DNA of 64,000 bases from Breviolum minutum Mf 1.05b.01 (GCA_000507305.1 DF239117.1:1-64000); one strand, 5' to 3'; shown: positions 19,925 to 30,268, counted from the stretch's first letter. The notes: generated by a model not told the origin, from the sequence alone. Numbers and translations are program-made.

Positions 19925-20071
19925 TACTTGGAGGATCATCCCAGTTAGTAAGTGGTTAGTAAGCCCCATTTATAAGCCATTTAGCCCATTTGGAAGGGGA
20001 ATAACCCTACTTAGCAGACTTACTAACCATGTTTATTAACCACTTACTAAATGGGATGATCCTCTAAGTAG
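19925..20071. mobile_element. family F inverted-repeat element
   Basis: TACTTGGAGGATCATCCC left, GGGATGATCCTCTAAGTA right; internal TTAGTAAGTGGTTA / TTAACCACTTACTAA arms. Confidence 0.92.
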
Positions 20072-20161
20072 TCTGTTTCATTCCGATGGTGGATTTTCCA
20101 GCCAGCTATGTTTGATTAAATTAGAGGGGGTAGGATTTCCCTCTTTGCATCACACTGCCAG

Positions 20162-20199
20162 GAGGCCTTCCCCAAAGAAAATTCATCTAAAATTAAAGC
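20162..20199 (+). CDS. putative exon
   Basis: Acceptor CATCACACTGCCAG after a pyrimidine tract, donor GTGATT. 12 codons plus 2 nt: EAFPKENSSKIK. GC plus the leading G of 20942 gives Ala, in phase. Confidence 0.55.
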
Positions 20200-20708
20200 G
20201 TGATTTAGGTGCTATGCATTAACACCCCCCCAGCAAATTCACATCTCCCTCTAAAAAGATACCATTTCAAAAGGAAAATCGTATCTTCCAACCATCATTT
20301 GTCAGTGGCGGACGGCAGTCAGTCTCAGGCAGGGGCAATGTTTTGAGTTTCACTCCCCTCCCCTCCAAGTAACAGTCAATACCAGGATTCTGAAAGATTT
20401 TTAGGATCGATCAGAAGTCCCGGCCTTGTTAAACCTTCGGCCCAATTACCCTTTCTCCCATGCCATCATCATGGAAGTGGTGGAAAACTACCTGACTGAA
20501 GTGAAATGAAACGAATCCATGTTGGAGATACACCCATTTTCCACTGAACCATGATTATTGGACTTATGACTTAGTTTCATCTATTTTACTGTATATCCTT
20601 AGTAGGAATCCCTTTTCATACCAAATTTCCTTAGAGATCAACCACTAAGAAACCATTGGTGGTGGATTATGGGAGGAATATTTGGGATGCCAAATGAGAT
20701 TTACTACC

Positions 20709-20813
20709 TACACCCTGGAAGATTAACATGGAACCTACAAACCACCAATTTCGAAAGGAAAATGATGTTCCAGACCTTCATGATTATGTTCCATGTTAAT
20801 CTTCAGGGGTGTA
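20709..20813. mobile_element. family C inverted-repeat element
   Basis: TACACCCTGGAAGATTAAC left, GTTAATCTTCAGGGGTGTA right. About 105 bp. Confidence 0.92.
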
Positions 20814-20941
20814 GTTATGTGGGGATTTTATAAGGATCCCTATTCAACCACCTATTTGTGAATGGAATTTTGAGTCCCAGGCTTTCATGCGTTTCCACGG
20901 ACCCAGCACCTGAACACCCTGAAGCCTCAGCCCCCTGGTAG

Positions 20942-21011
20942 GTTGCAAGGCAAGGTGGACGAGGCCCGCAATGTGGTGGAGCAGTTCAACTCGGAGATGG
21001 AACACAAGAAG
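20942..21011 (+). CDS. putative coiled-coil exon
   Basis: 1 nt plus 23 codons up to the donor GTGCGT: LQGKVDEARNVVEQFNSE then MEHKK. Strong third-position GC bias and heptad-like hydrophobic spacing (V, A, V, F, M). The start phase matches 20162-20199. Confidence 0.65.
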
Positions 21012-21947
21012 GTGCGTTGCACCCGCGAGAACGTTGGGGTGGAAGGTTGGGGTAAGTTTTTGGGCCATCTAGAATTCTTATGGGTTTGAAAAAGGTGCAA
21101 CTGATGTGAACAAAAATATAGAAAAAAAAACAAGGTGCTCAAAAGCATGAGGTTGGAGTTTTTTTGTGTACAGTGATGTTGATATCATTTGGGAGTTTTT
21201 TTACATGGGTTTGGTGAAGATGATGTTTGTTGATCCTTTCGAACAACAAGGTAAATCACACCATTGTATGGGAATATTTCCGCATAATTTTTCCCTGAAC
21301 ATTTTTAAACAAATCAAACTTTTTGGATAGGTTTGAATGGGGGCAGGGCGAATGTAGGATGAGTGATGATTCTTTTCAAGTGCTTCATGAACATGTCTGA
21401 CGGTGTATAAATTGGTGGCTTGAAGTGAAAAACATATGGTCACACTTCCCGAGAAACAACCTAGAGTCTTTGTACGTAGCAGACCCATGACGCAAGAGAG
21501 AAATATGTGGTTCAACCCCTGTAGAGTTTGCCTACAGTTTTTGTTCGACAGGAAGAGCATAGCACAGCTGAGCGAGTTCTTGTGGAGGTCGGGTTTCTGT
21601 GAAAGTTGAGGGCCTGAAATATCTCTGAAGATGACCCTGCTTGTAAACGCGGCATGATTACCACGAAAACCTTGGTACCACGAAAACATCCAGGACTTGA
21701 AATTGAGTTTATGCAAATGGGTTGATGTTTGTTTCAGTTGGATGACTCCAAATTTGATTTGGATAAATTGTGTATGTGTGTCATCTAACATCCATTGAAG
21801 TCGATGGTGGTGGTTTGGAATCCGGAATCAAATTTTAGGAGGCAGAAAATTCCAAGGTCCATATCTCCTTTGATCTTTTTTGGTTGTCAATCCGTCGGCC
21901 CTTGGGCCCTGGCCGAAGCCGCGAACCTTGGACCCACATTTCTTGAG

Positions 21948-22019
21948 GCCAAGGATGCTCTGAATCAAGCCTTGATGGACTCGAAAACAGCTAAGACGGC
22001 CCTGAATGAAGTCGAACAG
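21948..22019 (+). CDS. putative coiled-coil exon
   Basis: CATTTCTTGAG then 24 codons in phase 0-0: AKDALNQALMDSKTAKTA then LNEVEQ. The following GCCTTG would be a GC donor. The open frame extends upstream (LAEAANLGPTFLE), so the start is uncertain. Helical, Ala/Leu/Lys-rich. Confidence 0.62.
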
Positions 22020-22518
22020 GCCTTGGATTTTTCCTCGGCAGGGATGAGCAGTTTTCTGGGTACCCACACGTGTTGAGATTCGCATTAAGATTGTTGGGGC
22101 TTTTCAAACGTTGCGGTTTGCGAAAACTTCAAACCTGGGGACGTTGCTGTTGGATGGATTTTTGGTGTGTTCTTGCGATTGCGATCGCTTCATCATTGAG
22201 GGAATGTGAGTTTTTAGTCGAACACTGGATGTGCAACTGACAACTATATACAATGATTATACAATTATAAAGGTAAAACCATGTTAAAAAACCTAGCTAG
22301 TAACAAGTGAAAACAAACATTTTTAATCATGTTTTCAAGCTGAAAACACGTCTTCCTTTTAATTGAGTTCGTTTAGGTCGTACGATTAACTTGGAAGTTG
22401 ATTTTTGCTACGAATGTGTGAAGCGCAGGCTGAAATTCATGTCTCGGAGGGGATGGGGCCATCCATGGATAATTGAATCCTCCAAGTTGATTGAAAAGAG
22501 TTGGGGAGTTCCCTTTTT

Positions 22519-22642
22519 ATGTGGATGTTTCCTGAAAATTAGGGGTACCCCAAAATGGATGGTGAAAATAATGGAAAACCATAGTTTTTAATATTTTAAT
22601 GGGATGATTTGGGGGTATCCCCTATTTTTGGAAACACCCATG
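22519..22642. mobile_element. family I inverted-repeat element
   Basis: GGATGTTTCCTGAAAATTAG left, CTATTTTTGGAAACACCC right; internal GGGGTACCCC / GGGGGTATCCCC. A near twin is at 56861. Confidence 0.8.
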
Positions 22643-22741
22643 TAAAAACATGGTACAAAACACACACCAGACACCATGAGAATTTTTTGAATGCAACTGC
22701 TCGACCAGACGAATTAACGAATTGAACCAATTGTTTTGCAG

Positions 22742-22762
22742 CTGGCTTTTACCAAGATCCAG
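22742..22762 (+). CDS. putative 21-nt microexon
   Basis: Acceptor AACCAATTGTTTTGCAG, donor GTTTTG, exactly 7 codons in phase 0-0: LAFTKIQ. The frame stays open for about 40 codons, so a longer exon is possible. Confidence 0.42.
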
Positions 22763-22905
22763 GTTTTGCACTACGAAAAATTCCCACAGCAAAACCTCAA
22801 CAAAATCTGTCCATTGGAGATTTCAAGGGGTTTAAATCAAGTCGCCAACAAAGGCATCCAAGGAACTGGTGGTTTCCCAGTTTCTCTCACTTTCTTTCAA
22901 AGGGT

Positions 22906-23045
22906 TACTAGGGTGTCCGGCTGGAACTTAGTAACGATCGTTAGTAAGTTGGGTTATTTCACCTATTTAGGGGACTTACATCCAACCTACTTACATTGGG
23001 GTGAACTAATCCAGTGATCCTAAGTACCGGCAGGACATCCCGGTA
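22906..23045 (+). mobile_element. family B inverted-repeat element (best copy)
   Basis: TACTAGGGTGTCCGGCTGG left and CCGGCAGGACATCCCGGTA right with TA both sides; central TAACGATCGTTA. 140 bp. Confidence 0.93.
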
Positions 23046-23114
23046 CATATGTCCACATGGTTACATCTACTGTAGTATATTCATCCCAGGCTACCTGTGA
23101 TGTTTTTTTCTCAG

Positions 23115-23224
23115 AAGTTTCGAAAAAGCAACCAACCAAACTCGTCACCAGTTGAGGGTGACTGGTTCCATGTTTTTTTCTCCAACCAAAAACGACGGAT
23201 CGAAGGGATTCCGACCGACCTCAG
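23115..23224 (+). CDS. putative exon
   Basis: Acceptor GTTTTTTTCTCAG, donor GTGATG, 36 codons plus 2 nt: KFRKSNQPNSSPVEGDWF, HVFFSNQKRRIEGIPTDL. The minus strand is also open but lacks comparable splice signals. Confidence 0.6.
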
Positions 23225-23642
23225 GTGATGGCATCTTTGGAGAGTGAGGGAGTGAGTCTCAAGAGGCCCCCCAGAGAGGATTGGGCCTTGGGGTTTCAGT
23301 CCAACACTCCTAAGGATTTTCCATGATTTTCCCACGTCTAGGTGCATTCATTTCCTGTGTTTCGTTGTTTTTAAAGGTGTTTGTTTCATTTCCGGCAAGG
23401 TGGTCTGAAGAGTCTGAAAAGTGTGTTCGGAACGGTTTTTTGGAAATATGATGACAATTTTTGTCGCTGATGGATCTGGGTGAAGGTTTCAGGACGAAAA
23501 AATGCCAAGATTTCCGTCACTTTGAGTTGGGGTGATATTTCCATAAAAACCCTACCCCTTTAGGGAACACCATCTTTCACCAAACATTTTAGAAACCTAC
23601 ATTAAGATGCAAAAAAAAACTCACCTCTATGAACCAAATATG

Positions 23643-23748
23643 TACACCCCGGAAGATTAACCTTGAACCTGGAAATGATGGTTTGGAAGATGATTTTCTT
23701 CTTCCAGGGGTGTATTCCCAGGTTCCATGTTGATCTTTCAGGGTGTAA
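23643..23748. mobile_element. family C inverted-repeat element
   Basis: TACACCCCGGAAGATTAACC left, GTTGATCTTTCAGGGTGTA right, with an internal CCAGGGGTGTA that repeats the end. Confidence 0.88.
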
Positions 23749-24116
23749 GGCTTATGTAAGGGAAAACCCACTTCCAAAATAGCCTTATTTTTTGGTGCAT
23801 GTTTGGTTCCTGAAACTTTTGGTTGATCCATGGTTGAGGGAGTCAGATTCTCCCGTTTACCGATGGAACAGAACCACCCACCTCACACAAAACATCCATT
23901 GTTTTTAGGTTTGGGAATATGTATTAATTAGTATGTAGGTACAATAAGTAGATATATGATGTATATGGTGTTATGTCGAAAAGTAATACTGTATGTATAT
24001 GGTATGTTTACATCGTGTGTATACATGTACGCACGCACCAACTTATAGCTATGTTTCAGAATGTATGATAACCTATTGTTGGACTGTATCATATTGTTTT
24101 GATCATGTTGCTGCAT

Positions 24117-24310
24117 GATATCATATGTTTATGTTATCATGTCATATTATATCATTTCATATCATATCATATCATCATATTATCTATATATATTGTATCA
24201 TATAATATCATATTATATCATGTTATATCATATTGTTTCATATTATATCATATTACATTGTATTGGAATGTATTATGTCGCGTTATACTATATTGTACCG
24301 TATCACATCA
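24117..24310. repeat. degenerate ATATC/ATATT repeat
   Basis: Runs of TATCATATTATATCAT-type pentamers. Spurious long ORFs cross it. Confidence 0.85.
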
Positions 24311-24324
24311 TCATTTTGTACCAG

Positions 24325-24410
24325 AGATTGCCGCCGCTCATTGGAAAGTGTGCCCAGGCGCCGTGATCAGATTGCCAAGGAGCAAGCAAAATTCACGCTG
24401 GGAAGCTCAA
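24325..24410 (+). CDS. putative exon, basic then helical
   Basis: Acceptor TCATTTTGTACCAG, donor GTGGTT. 1 nt, 28 codons, 1 nt: DCRRSLESVPRRRDQIAK then EQAKFTLGS. The start phase fits 23115-23224, the end phase fits 24655. Confidence 0.55.
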
Positions 24411-24480
24411 GTGGTTGTTGCTACTGGGATTGTTGTTGTCATTCATTATGACCAATATTATCACCATTATATACTATTAT

Positions 24481-24522
24481 ATTGTTTTTGTTGTTGTTGT
24501 TGTTGTTGCTGTTGTTGTTGTT

Positions 24523-24571
<49 letters not shown>

Positions 24572-24573
24572 CT
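24481..24573. repeat. (TTG)n microsatellite with interruptions
   Basis: GTT/TTG repeats with occasional GCT. It produces an artificial poly-Cys/poly-Leu ORF. Confidence 0.95.
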
Positions 24574-24654
24574 GTACTTGTGTTAGTTTGATGACAATAG
24601 TTGTCATTTCGGCGCCTTTCCAAGAAGGATCATAGTTCAACATGGCTGTGCCAG

Positions 24655-24698
24655 TACCAGACGAGAGGCTAATTCTGAAAGCCCAACACGAGACAAAG
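24655..24698 (+). CDS. putative exon
   Basis: Acceptor GGCTGTGCCAG, donor GTTCAT, 2 nt plus 14 codons: PDERLILKAQHETK. The phase joins to 24325-24410 to give Val at the junction if the donor leaves one nt. Charged and helical. Confidence 0.55.
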
Positions 24699-25368
24699 GT
24701 TCATAGAGATATCCCCCTTTAGGAAAAAAATCCTGGTTGTGATTGTTACTGGGAGGGGGAGACTCTCAAAATATAATATTCATCTTGATTACATGTTGGG
24801 TTTTGAGTGATGTAAGATTCAGAATGGATATGATTCCATGTCTCCATAGTTCAAACCCCAACAGTGGCGCATAAAAAATGAGACTGTTTCTTCGATTTTT
24901 CTCGCCATCCAATATCTCACGGATGCTCCAGCCATCCTGTAGACTCAGGGAATCTGCAAAATTTGTCTCAGGGGGTGTTTTTGGATGATCTTATCATTTT
25001 TTTGGAGCCATTGTTTTTTTGAAAGTGGTCAAATGGTTTCAACCGAGGTCCGGTAGGTTTTGGAAATGCTTTTTAATTTTTATGCTCCAATTCCTTTTTT
25101 GCTAGTGGTTTTTGGAATGGGTTTTATGGTACCTGAACACCACACTTCAAAGGGTATTTGGAGCACTAGGGTAATATGTTTTAATCCTTTTTTGGAGTCA
25201 TGGGATAATAGGATTCTTAAGGGGGGGGTGGTGATTCCCCTAATCATTCCTAATGTTCACTAAGCTTCCCCCAATCTTCTTGGGATTCCTTACAGTTCCC
25301 CAGTTACCCCCTCCCCTTGAACACCCCCTCCTTAAGAATCTTAGACTGGGACTGAAAACCCATTTAAG

Positions 25369-25448
25369 ATCCACCAAGGGACATCATGGACAACATGCTC
25401 AAGGTGCCTCCCGTTTCACCATTGATGGAAGTCGGCCAAAAAGCCACT
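25369..25448 (+). CDS. putative exon with consensus donor
   Basis: 2 nt plus 26 codons from ACCCATTTAAG to the donor GTAGGT: PPRDIMDNMLKVPPVSPL then MEVGQKAT. A TAA just upstream in frame fixes the acceptor at 25368. Confidence 0.6.
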
Positions 25449-25639
25449 GTAGGTGGAGACGGTTGATTGTTCATGAAGTCGCCGATTCGCCGATGAAACT
25501 TTTGTTTTTTTGGGGAGATTGAAGGTGGATGAAAAGACCAATTGGTATGATTTTTTGAAGATTTATTAGTTATTTTTTTTTTTAAACTCCGACCAATAGG
25601 ATTGGTTTTTAAGTGTTTGTTTCAGTATTTTCGTAGTTC

Positions 25640-25733
25640 ACCCCCGCCAATTGGAGGAAATGATTCATCCAATTTGACGTGGGGCGCATGTTTGTTTTTC
25701 AAAAGGGGTGGGTATAGTTCAACCACCAACCAT
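25640..25733 (+). mobile_element. family A element, diverged
   Basis: CACCCCCGCCAATTGGAGG core and AGTTCAACCACCAACCATAG right end; the left inverted end is lost. Confidence 0.55.
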
Positions 25734-25740
25734 AGAAAAT

Positions 25741-25855
25741 TATGTTGATGGAAGAAATCCTGCTGCACCAGTTGAGGTTGGTAGTTTATCCCATTATTTC
25801 TAGGGTTTTGTAACGTCTCAGGTGGTTGTTGGGGAAAACTGAACCATCAACAGTA
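25741..25855 (-). mobile_element. family E element (reverse orientation)
   Basis: TATGTTGATGGAAGAAATCC left, CTGAACCATCAACAGTA right, core GGTAGTTTATCCCA. Directly abuts the A fragment. Confidence 0.85.
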
Positions 25856-26192
25856 TCTCATCTAAGGAGGGATCGGATCTGATCGGATCCATTGTTTAGA
25901 ATTTCCTGCGATTTTGAAGTTTGTAGGAACCTCCCAAAAAAAAATCACCAGGTGGGTTCCAAAAGTTTCAGGTTAAGTTTCAACCCATGTTTTTTCAATT
26001 CTTTATCATAGCCCATTGTCACCGTTTCTACAAACATGTTCTTGGCACATCCCCTCGCAAACCCAACAATTTGGGAAGGTACCTTGCTGTAGTACTACCA
26101 AAAAGACACTTCCATTGTTCATGTTTTAGATAACCTATTGGCATAATAGTTGGTTTGCATCACCAAGGTTTCTGATTGTTTTGGTTGTTCAG

Positions 26193-26232
26193 CGTGATTT
26201 GGTTGAGATTTTCAAACGCTGGCAGCATGCAG
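26193..26232 (+). CDS. putative exon
   Basis: Excellent acceptor (GTTTTGGTTGTTCAG), donor GTACTC, 13 codons plus 1 nt: RDLVEIFKRWQHA. In another frame the block stays open to 26328 (VLLEKGSEAGGSEKNAKK), so a longer exon is possible. Confidence 0.6.
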
Positions 26233-26567
26233 GTACTCCTTGAAAAGGGGTCGGAGGCCGGAGGCAGTGAGAAGAACGCGAAGAAACTCTCTGAGAAGCG
26301 TCGTTCTCGGAGGACATGCACCGAAAAGTCATCCTAGAACATCCAAACACACGGTGATTTTGTAGCATTGATAGCATTATCTTAAACGGATTGTACCAAT
26401 TTGGCCCAAAGGTATGGCACGGTTGGATGAGTTGTATGGATAGGAGAGGAGCTAATGGTTTTTGGGTTATGAACAAATGTAACAAATGAAAAAAATCGTC
26501 TAGCAGCCAATCACAGGTCAAGTTCTACAAGTCTAGCTACTTTGTTTGATTGAATTTGTTGCAACCA

Positions 26568-26678
26568 TGCGGATGTTTCCTTAGATGGTGGTACCTCCAT
26601 TTCACACCCCAAGTGCTGATCATTTCTAGAAGGAAAGCCAATAGTTGTTGGGTACCACCATTTTAGGAAACCCCCATG
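26568..26678. mobile_element. family I-like inverted-repeat element
   Basis: GCGGATGTTTCCTTAGATGG left and CCATTTTAGGAAACCCCC right; core CACACCCCAAGTGCTGATCA shared with 59261. Confidence 0.88.
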
Positions 26679-26821
26679 TTTGCTACTAGATTTTGGAGTA
26701 GGCAAGGTTGACCTCTTCTTTCAGTTTTGTGGAAGGGTTGGGTCATATTCTCTTGGGAAGGTTTGTGATTGATTTTTTGGGATTTTTGAGTTTGGCTTTA
26801 TTTTTGTTTGGAGTTTAGCAG

Positions 26822-26846
26822 ACTCGTATCTCAACTATTCAAAATG
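26822..26846 (+). CDS. putative 25-nt microexon
   Basis: Acceptor TTGGAGTTTAGCAG after a T-rich tract, donor GTGAAT. 2 nt, 7 codons (SYLNYSK), 2 nt. The start phase fits 26193-26232. Confidence 0.42.
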
Positions 26847-27053
26847 GTGAATTTGGTGGTTTGCTATTTTTTAAAATTTTGTTTCGAAACCGGGCTTCCT
26901 GCAGGAGATAATGCCGAAAATATCCTATAAACCACCAAGATGAACCACCAATCTATGATGTCGAGTGAAGATATTTTGGGTATAAGTTTATATTTTTAAC
27001 AGCTTTTTCACCTGCGATTTTTTGGTGATTCGCATGCCCAACAAAAAGAACAG

Positions 27054-27154
27054 GTGGTTCTTCGCTTTTTTAGCGAAGAATTCCAGGCCTCAGAATCTGA
27101 GGGCATCCGAAGCTTGTACAAGTCATCAAGTCCCTGCGGATCGTTGTTCCTAAG
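27054..27154 (+). CDS. putative exon
   Basis: AAAAAGAACAG then 33 codons plus 2 nt to the donor GTTGAT: VVLRFFSEEFQASESEGI then RSLYKSSSPCGSLFL. A rival frame (PKLVQVIKSLRIVVPK) and the minus strand are also open, so the frame is uncertain. The exon itself is likely. Confidence 0.5.
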
Positions 27155-27299
27155 GTTGATGAAACAAATCCAACATTTGGGTGGAGAGTCAGGGAATCTC
27201 AGCTTCCAAAAAAACTTTCGGATCGATCTACAAAACAATCGGCAGGAAATCTCCAGTATTTGATTGTGACCAAACATTACAAATACCAGCTGTATCACT

Positions 27300-27370
27300 A
27301 TATGATACTATATGTAGGTAGTTTTTAATGTGTATATATATATACATATATACATATATATATAGACAAG
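27300..27370. repeat. (TA)n-rich microsatellite
   Basis: TATATATATACATATATACATA run. Confidence 0.85.
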
Positions 27371-27648
27371 TACTAAAAACCTACGTGGTTTCAGACACAC
27401 TGCATGATTCAGCCCAGCCAAAGGTGTGAAGGTCTTGAAATATTACTGTGAAGGATGTGTTTTTATTTGAGGTTGAAGCCCCAAAAAAAACTGATACAGC
27501 TACCTTGATGGACGAAAGTTGAACGTATACTTTGTATACAATATGACTAAGAATTAGTCTCAACCAATAAGAAAAAGCAACAGACCGCTGCAGTTGCTTT
27601 TTATTTGGATGATATATATATATAGAGAGAGAGATATATATATATATA

Positions 27649-27746
27649 TTAGTTGGTGGTTTCAAAGATTTTTTATCTTCACCCCTACCTGGGGAGATGA
27701 TCCAATTTGACTAATATTTTTCGGATGGGTTGAAACCACCAACTAG
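27649..27746 (+). mobile_element. family A element inserted in a TA microsatellite
   Basis: TAGTTGGTGGTTTCAAAG left, GGTTGAAACCACCAACTAG right; TATATA tracts continue on both sides. Confidence 0.92.
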
Positions 27747-27858
27747 TATATATGTATATATATATATAATATGTATATATTTTTTTACTTTGTGGGTCCC
27801 ATGGTTCAACCTAGGGATCCACCCACCACTGGTGGCTCTCTATTTGTTCAAAGGCCAG

Positions 27859-27929
27859 CACTATTGGCCTCGGCACCATCAGTGCTGCTGAAGAAACCAG
27901 AGGACTTGGGACATCGGGTCGATGGATAG
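27859..27929 (+). CDS. putative exon
   Basis: Acceptor TCAAAGGCCAG, donor GTTGAC. 1 nt, 23 codons, 1 nt: TIGLGTISAAEETRGLGT then SGRWI. The start phase fits 27054-27154 and the end phase fits 28460. Confidence 0.5.
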
Positions 27930-28098
27930 GTTGACCGCAAAGGTGTTTCACCTTGTGGGGGTCACTATAACGTTATGTCAAAGGATGACCAAGAGGTTTG
28001 GGAAGGTGGGGGTAGGTAGTTGGTTGCTTTTTTTCGTAGATTTTTTGTTTTTTGATGTTTTTAGCCTGAAAAATTGGTGGAAACAACTGGTTCCACAG

Positions 28099-28377
28099 GG
28101 AACATGTTCACTGGGATTGATTGAAGAACCTCAGACTGGGAATTTTGACGCTGCAGTTGATATAACACAATTGTTTTTCAGATGGTTTTTTACGGCTACA
28201 ATCTATTCATTGAAAAGATCTATTTGGGATGATTGCAGGGGAGTGGAGCAGTTTCCAAGCCCAGAGATTTGCTACAAAAAAAGATGTGATACAAAGTTAG
28301 ACGGCTGGGCAGTCCACGAAAATTTCGGATGGTTGGATCTGTTGAGTCGGTTGGAATGCTTGTTTCGGGGCCGCTAA
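28099..28377 (+). CDS. putative exon or terminal exon
   Basis: After ACTGGTTCCACAG a frame runs open to TAA at 28375-28377 within a 151-codon ORF: GTCSLGLIEEPQTGNFDA, VDITQLFFRWFFTATIYS, LDGWAVHENFGWLDLLSR. A donor GTTGAT at 28156 would instead give a 19-codon phase-0 exon, followed by an acceptor at 28181. The two readings exclude each other. Confidence 0.45.
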   Translation, partial: GTCSLGLIEEPQTGNFDAAVDITQLFFRWFFTATIYSLKRSIWDDCRGVEQFPSPEICYKKRCDTKLDGWAVHENFGWLDLLSRLECLFRGR

Positions 28378-28459
28378 AAGGTAGGGATGTATTATAAATA
28401 GCCCATTATGCAAACTGTTGCCTGCTTTACCCTCAACATAAACATACAAAGACTGTCAG

Positions 28460-28524
28460 AAGATGCCATTTCACCAATGATGTGCAGGTCATTTGATTTC
28501 ATCAACCTCATCTCCAATAGTCAG
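28460..28524 (+). CDS. putative exon with strong donor
   Basis: Acceptor CAAAGACTGTCAG, donor GTGAGC, 2 nt plus 21 codons: DAISPMMCRSFDFINLIS then NSQ. The next intron (127 nt) is mostly family K. Confidence 0.62.
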
Positions 28525-28536
28525 GTGAGCAATGAA

Positions 28537-28631
28537 AAAACCCTGGTTGGTTAGGTTATGTAGGGGATTATACTACCCAATTATATAGGGATTGTAATAA
28601 GCCATTATAAGGATCCTTATTAACCAACCAG
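28537..28631. mobile_element. family K element nearly filling a 127-nt intron
   Basis: CCCTGGTTGGTTAGG left, TTATTAACCAACCAG right; core GGGATTATACTACCCA. Only 12 nt separate it from the donor and 20 nt from the acceptor. Confidence 0.82.
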
Positions 28632-28651
28632 CATCATGTGATTTCCGTCAG

Positions 28652-28693
28652 GAACGTCAGGGCTTTGACAGCCACGTGGTCGATTCTGTTCAG
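28652..28693 (+). CDS. putative exon
   Basis: Acceptor GTGATTTCCGTCAG, donor GTGGAT, 14 codons in phase 0-0: ERQGFDSHVVDSVQ. The frame continues open (VDSRARRIFQ), so the donor could be later. Confidence 0.58.
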
Positions 28694-28814
28694 GTGGATT
28701 CCCGGGCACGGCGGATTTTTCAGGGGAGGAGTTTGGCGATACAGCGTACTGAACGAAAAGGATAAAATGGGAGCAATACACTGGCCCACTCAAACGGACC
28801 CTAACGGACCGGTC

Positions 28815-28902
28815 ACTAGTTGGTGGTTTCAACTACTTGTTTTCTGAAAACCCGGGGAATTGATTCTAATTGAACACATATATATTTTTCAGATGGGTTG
28901 TT
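28815..28902 (+). mobile_element. family A element, shortened
   Basis: CTAGTTGGTGGTTTCAAC left, TTTTTCAGATGGGTTG right; terminal CCACCAACTAG absent. Confidence 0.65.
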
Positions 28903-29126
28903 CAGGGTCATTCAAGCATTGGTGTGAACGTAGCCACATGGAAGCAACGCTTAGGCAGCCATTGTGGCTGCCTCAGGTTCTTTGACCCCAAAACTGATGG
29001 TTGGAATACCACCAAAAAATGGAGAGACAATGTTGCGGTCCCAAAAGTGACAATTATTCAATTTTCAAGTCATTGGGCAAACTGCTCAAATTTTATCAAC
29101 CAGTCGACTTTCCGCTTTGCGCGAAG

Positions 29127-29186
29127 GCCTTGGTACAAGATCGTTTGGACTCTATCCAGAAGAATTTGGATGAAGTTGATGCCAAG
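29127..29186 (+). CDS. putative coiled-coil exon
   Basis: CTTTGCGCGAAG then exactly 20 codons in phase 0-0: ALVQDRLDSIQKNLDEVD then AK. The next bases GACGGG would be a GA donor, or the exon continues to a later GT. Heptad-like L/I/L/V positions. Confidence 0.58.
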
Positions 29187-29360
29187 GACGGGATTTTGTA
29201 CATCTCTTGGTTCCAACCCCGAGGTCCAGGGGTTTCAAAAAGATTCGTGAAACAATTTTCCAAAAGCGCATCACCTTTCGATATTAAAGTATAGCTGATA
29301 TAGGATAGACATTGATAGACTATAGATGACTATAGCCGATAGAATATAGCTGTACAACAT

Positions 29361-29463
29361 CACCCTCCCTGAAACTAACATAGCACCTAAAAATGGATGG
29401 TTGGGATACTAGTTTCCTTTTGGGATGGCCTATTTTCAGGTGCTATGTTAGTTTCAGGGAGGC
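29361..29463. mobile_element. family D inverted-repeat element
   Basis: CACCCTCCCTGAAACTAAC left, GTTAGTTTCAGGGAGGCTA right; subterminal CATAGCACCT / AGGTGCTATG. Confidence 0.92.
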
Positions 29464-29593
29464 TAATTCTCATCCATAGCAATCCCCATTCACCACACTT
29501 GCAACACATGAAGATTAATTACCAAGGTCAACTGTTCACTTCCTTTGTTGAGGAGGTAATCCTTCTCTTTAACAAGAACCCATGTCTTTACCT

Positions 29594-29687
29594 ATCCCAT
29601 ACCATCCATGTATAGTATATTTACCTACATTTACCATAAAAATCAACCAAATGTACGTAAATATACCATACATGGATGGTATGGGTA
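29594..29687. mobile_element. family H palindromic element
   Basis: ATCCCATACCATCCATGTAT left, ATACATGGATGGTATGGGT right; arms around ACCATAAAAATCAACC. Near-perfect hairpin. Confidence 0.92.
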
Positions 29688-29719
29688 TTGGAACTCCCTT
29701 GTCTTTCCGATTTTTGCAG

Positions 29720-29755
29720 CATCTGCAGGAGAAAGAAAGAGAGTCAGGGAACTTG
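29720..29755 (+). CDS. putative short exon with strong splice signals
   Basis: Acceptor CCGATTTTTGCAG, donor GTGGGT, exactly 12 codons in phase 0-0: HLQEKERESGNL. Charged and helical, in phase with 29127-29186. Confidence 0.68.
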
Positions 29756-29913
29756 GTGGGTATCGAAGTGTTCATGGAAAATTTCCCTCCAAAATTGAAA
29801 CCTCTGTTTCGAAAATAGTTTGACTCATGTTTCCAGTGGTTTTTGTTTCATGTTGGAATTGAGAAAAACGGTGTGATTTCATCTTGTCTTTTTCACTGTT
29901 TGACCCTCATGAG

Positions 29914-29958
29914 GTAAAAGAACATGGCAATGGATACAAAGGAAAATCAACCCGAAAA
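29914..29958 (+). CDS. putative exon
   Basis: Pyrimidine-rich TTCACTGTTTGACCCTCATGAG, then 15 codons in phase 0-0: VKEHGNGYKGKSTRK, donor GTTAAT. Confidence 0.55.
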
Positions 29959-30268
29959 GTTAATGCACATGTAGTTTCTCTTGAAGATGAGTACATGTGG
30001 CACGACCGTAATTTGACTACTCCATGAAGAAGTTTCCAGTGATGCTTACGGGGCTGTTAGCGGCATCGTATTTTTGGAGACTTGTTCTATATATTTTCTA
30101 GATTGTGTGGTGCTCAGTGCAAAATATTAATCACATTTCTCATTCATAGTCTTGCCTTTATCACATGATCTTGGGAGATAATCTCACATTCTCAAATTCG
30201 CATATTTACATCAAACTCAGCGTAGTCTTGACTACTTTACCTTTTGACTTGCAAAAACCTAACTCCAG

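Noticed and set aside
21201..21791. A 196-codon minus-strand ORF
   Set aside because: It is the longest minus frame and I looked for splice or start support. There is no good start context, the flanks lie in + strand introns, and the translation is low in charged residues. It remains the main minus-strand candidate if + strand genes are refuted.
24099..24563. A 154-codon ORF ending in poly-Cys
   Set aside because: It is produced by the ATATC and TTG simple repeats; only the short block 24325-24410 has splice signals, and in a different frame.
29569..29823. Overlapping ORFs on both strands around 29600
   Set aside because: They are translations of the palindromic H element, which gives similar peptides on both strands.
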